Below are positions 21,720 through 24,157 of a DNA stretch of 24,157 nt, piece by piece. How positions within the stretch are numbered: position 1 is the stretch's first letter; the number at the start of each line of letters is the position of its first letter. The notes beneath the pieces are model-generated. The model saw only the letters and a list, made by a program, of their open reading frames with translations. It was not told the DNA's origin and did no database searches. The DNA lies in the NCBI GenBank assembly GCA_013054445.1, contig JAAMPI010000861.1, positions 1-24,157 of the forward strand, read 5' to 3'. Origin of the DNA: Cudoniella acicularis. Taxonomy: Eukaryota; Ascomycota; Leotiomycetes; Helotiales; Helotiaceae. A program made the position numbers and the translations under genes.

Positions 21720-23440
21720 ATGTTCCTAACAAGCCAGAGAAAGACGCGAGACCCCGAGAAGTTTCCGACTGTTCAATTGTTCCTCCTCGGTGAGTTATCC
21801 CGCCCTTGCGGAACTGTCACATTCCTCCACCTCAGCCCCATTTTGAATACCAATTGAAAAACTGATATTTTCTGCAGCAATTGTCCGCCTTGCCGAGCCT
21901 ATTGCCCTCACCTCGATATTTCCTTATGCCTGGCCTCTTGTCAAGAAATTCAAAGTTGGCGACGAAAACGATGCCTCCTTCTATGCCGGTCTCCTTATTT
22001 CCGCCTTCGCGCTGGCGGAGAGCTTGACTGGAATGTATTGGGGCGCCTTATCTGACAGGGTGGGACGAAAACCCATATTGCTGCTGGGTTGTATTGGAAC
22101 GATGTTGAGCATGATTATGGTTGGATTTTCCACAAACATTTGGATGGCCTTAGCCGGCAGAGCTCTCGGTGGCTTTTTGAACGGGAATATTGGCGTAATT
22201 CAAACGATGGTTGGCGAATTGGTCACGAAACCCGAACATGAGCCACGCGCCTATAGTATCATGCCTTTCGTTTGGAGCATAGGGACCATCATTGGGCCAG
22301 CTATTGGAGGCTTCTTTGCAGTTCCTGCAGACTCATTCCCCAACTTTTTCTCGCAAGGCGGACTGTTTGGGCGCTTCCCATATTTGCTTCCGAATCTACT
22401 CTGCTCCGGATTACTCTTCATCAGCATCATCTCAGGATACTTTCTTCTGGAGGAAACCCATCCCGACATGCAACCTAGGATTGCCCTGCCAGACTCGACT
22501 TACTTGTCAGAGGAAACTCCTCTCATTCAAACCGCAGATGCGATCAAAACTCCTGCTGTTGATTTGCGAGCTGAGACATATGGCTCAATTACAGATGAGA
22601 GCAAATGGCAAAACACCCATACCAAGACCAGGCCCGTCAAAATATTTACAAAGCGAATTGTAGCTCTGATCTTTTCCTTGGGTATTTTCACCTATCACAG
22701 CATGACCTATGATCACCTCCTTCCAATATTTTTGGAGGATGCCCGAGGTGGGCCTATATCCTCGATGGCCTTGTTTGCGAGAGGAATCAATCCCTTTCAC
22801 TCACCAGGTGGCCTGGGAATGACTGTTCAGCAAGTTGGAGGTATGTGTTCCATTTTTTAATTTTTTAATTTTGGGTGTTGAATCTTTTCTAACTAGATTC
22901 ACAGTAATTATGAGCATAGACGGCGCGATCGCGCTTTTCGTTCAAGCAGTCATCTTTCCGTTCGCCGCCGAAAGACTGGGTATCCACCGGCTATTCATCC
23001 TCGTCACTCTCCTCCACCCGATATCCTACACAATTGTGCCCTTGCTCGTTTATCTTCCACAATCATATCTGAGCTTAGGCATTTACGCCAGTCTCGCAAT
23101 CCGCAACCTACTCTCCATTATCGCCTATCCATGCCTTCTCATCATGATCAAGGAATCGTCGCCAAGTTCTTCCGTCCTGGGCAGGATCAATGGTTTGGCT
23201 GCTTCTGCAGGTGCAGCGTGCAGGACGGTTGCTCCACCTATTGCTGGGTACCTCTGGACATTGGGTTCGAGGATGGACTTCACAGGCTTGGCATGGTATG
23301 GAAGCGCTCTGGTTGCTACGATCGGAACGGTTCAATGCTTCTCCGTCAAGCGACTTAGCACCGAGAACGATATCGAAAACTTCAGGAAAGAAAACTCCTC
23401 CATCGCTGTCAGGGAGGTGGACGTCGAATACTCCGACTGA
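21720..23440 (+). CDS. MFS transporter, ZIFL1 / YCR023C-like DHA1 subgroup
   Basis: A 12-helix major facilitator protein of the group that includes plant ZIFL1 and yeast YCR023C; members are placed at vacuole or plasma membrane and the substrate here is unknown. Exons are 21720-21789, 21878-22840 and 22905-23440, with introns of 88 and 64 bp, giving 522 residues. The N-terminus reads FPTVQLFLLAIVRLAEPIAL after splicing, a hallmark of the group. Motif A is GALSDRVGRKP after helix 2, followed by GRALGGFLNGNIGV and WSIGTIIGPAIGG. A long hydrophilic central loop (about residues 225-285) separates the two halves. Intron 2 joins QQVG to VIMSIDG; a competing upstream CTAG acceptor would give an immediate stop. 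The second half has AVIFPFAAERLG and GRINGLAASAGAACR. The C-terminal tail is acidic. The start is the only ATG giving the conserved N-terminus. Confidence 0.9.
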
Positions 23441-24157
23441 GTAATTATCTACGAACAGGAATACGGATAAGGAAGCAAATGAATAGGGGAAGGCGGATAG
23501 AAAAACAAAACTTTTACAGGGGAAAGACATTCCACCGGGGCACTTTTAGACTTTCACAAGCAACTGCAGTTAGGGCGGCATATTTTAGAAATCATTGGGC
23601 GTTCTGGTAGGAAGCAAGAGCATTGGATGGCGCTGAAATGGGAAGGCGTTTGATAGCGTTTTAGCGAGCATCCATCTCATTTTCGATTCTATTTTGGACA
23701 GAAATGGGTATATAGGATTACGATGGGCATATTTCTTGGGGCGGTATTTTGATAATGAAATGGAGTTTTGATGGGGATTTTTGTTTGAAGGTGGCGTTAT
23801 TCTTCTTTTGGTGCGGTTTGGTATTAGATGAATGGGGGTGTGGGGCTGGAAGGGTGTAAATAGTAGGAAAGAGACGCGTAAAAGATCTTTGAAAGCCAAA
23901 TGTCAAGTTCATGTTGAGTGAGTGCCGCACTAGACCATTAAACGGTTGAGTGACATGAAACAGAGCTGCTGAGTCTGGGTTAAAACAGCTTTAACACTCG
24001 GCGACACCCTGACTGCCATAACTCTTACTCAGAGCCTACACCGAACTTGCTTCAAGTTAACTACTCCAGATCCCATTTCAAAGATTCAACATTGCTACCT
24101 CGCTGACGAAATTACCTATCTTTATAACTTCGTAACTAGATATCTCTCCACCCACTT
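23441..24157. other. 3' flank of the ZIFL-type gene, no gene seen
   Basis: About 700 bp to the window edge. A minus-strand open frame (23585-23899) is low-complexity, basic and Pro-rich and is probably chance. No RNA gene, repeat or clear promoter element was recognised. Confidence 0.5.

Noticed and set aside
23585..23899. Minus-strand 104-codon frame at the right end
   Set aside because: Low-complexity, Pro/Lys/Asn-rich composition typical of translated AT-rich or G-rich non-coding DNA.

Overview
This is nuclear DNA of a filamentous ascomycete (Pezizomycotina). The evidence is the short introns (about 46-90 bp) with GT..AG ends and branch-like CTAAC/CTGAT motifs, the fused LEU1-type isopropylmalate dehydratase, fungal DHA1 transporters and a NUR1-type nuclear rim protein. 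A leotiomycete is my guess from the general look of the proteins; I could not test it. No bacterial-type operon, CRISPR array, tRNA or rRNA was seen. The sequence looks like unpolished draft: there are N bases at 19, 20 and 22, and two conserved reading frames each appear to lack one base.

Layout, left to right. (1) 1-444, minus: 5' part of VMA7 (V-ATPase subunit F), four exons, cut by the window edge. (2) 695-2151, plus: NUR1-like inner nuclear membrane protein, divergent from VMA7 across a 250-bp promoter. (3) 3516-6375, plus: an unrecognised 935-residue, mostly disordered protein with a coiled coil and a C-terminal membrane tail. (4) 7144-9626, plus: LEU1, with three clustered 5' introns, a candidate Leu3/LeuB site and a CCAAT box upstream, and an apparent 1-base loss in exon 4. 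(5) 9627-11866: AT-rich space with no supportable gene. (6) 11867-13798, minus: DHA1 drug:proton antiporter-type MFS protein, four exons. (7) 15388-18590, plus: about 1067-residue protein with an HEIGH zinc-metallopeptidase-like motif, an acidic tract, a basic cluster and two SAP-like modules, again with an apparent 1-base loss near its start. (8) 18591-21719: long gene-poor stretch. (9) 21720-23440, plus: a second, different MFS transporter of the ZIFL1/YCR023C type, three exons. (10) 23441-24157: no gene.

The genes are mostly unrelated housekeeping or accessory genes, not one pathway. LEU1 carries out the second step of leucine biosynthesis; VMA7 serves vacuolar acidification; NUR1 and perhaps the tail-anchored neighbour act at membranes; the two transporters belong to different DHA1 subgroups. 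The least familiar item is the HEIGH plus SAP-like protein, whose combination of features suggests a DNA- or chromatin-associated metallopeptidase (inference).
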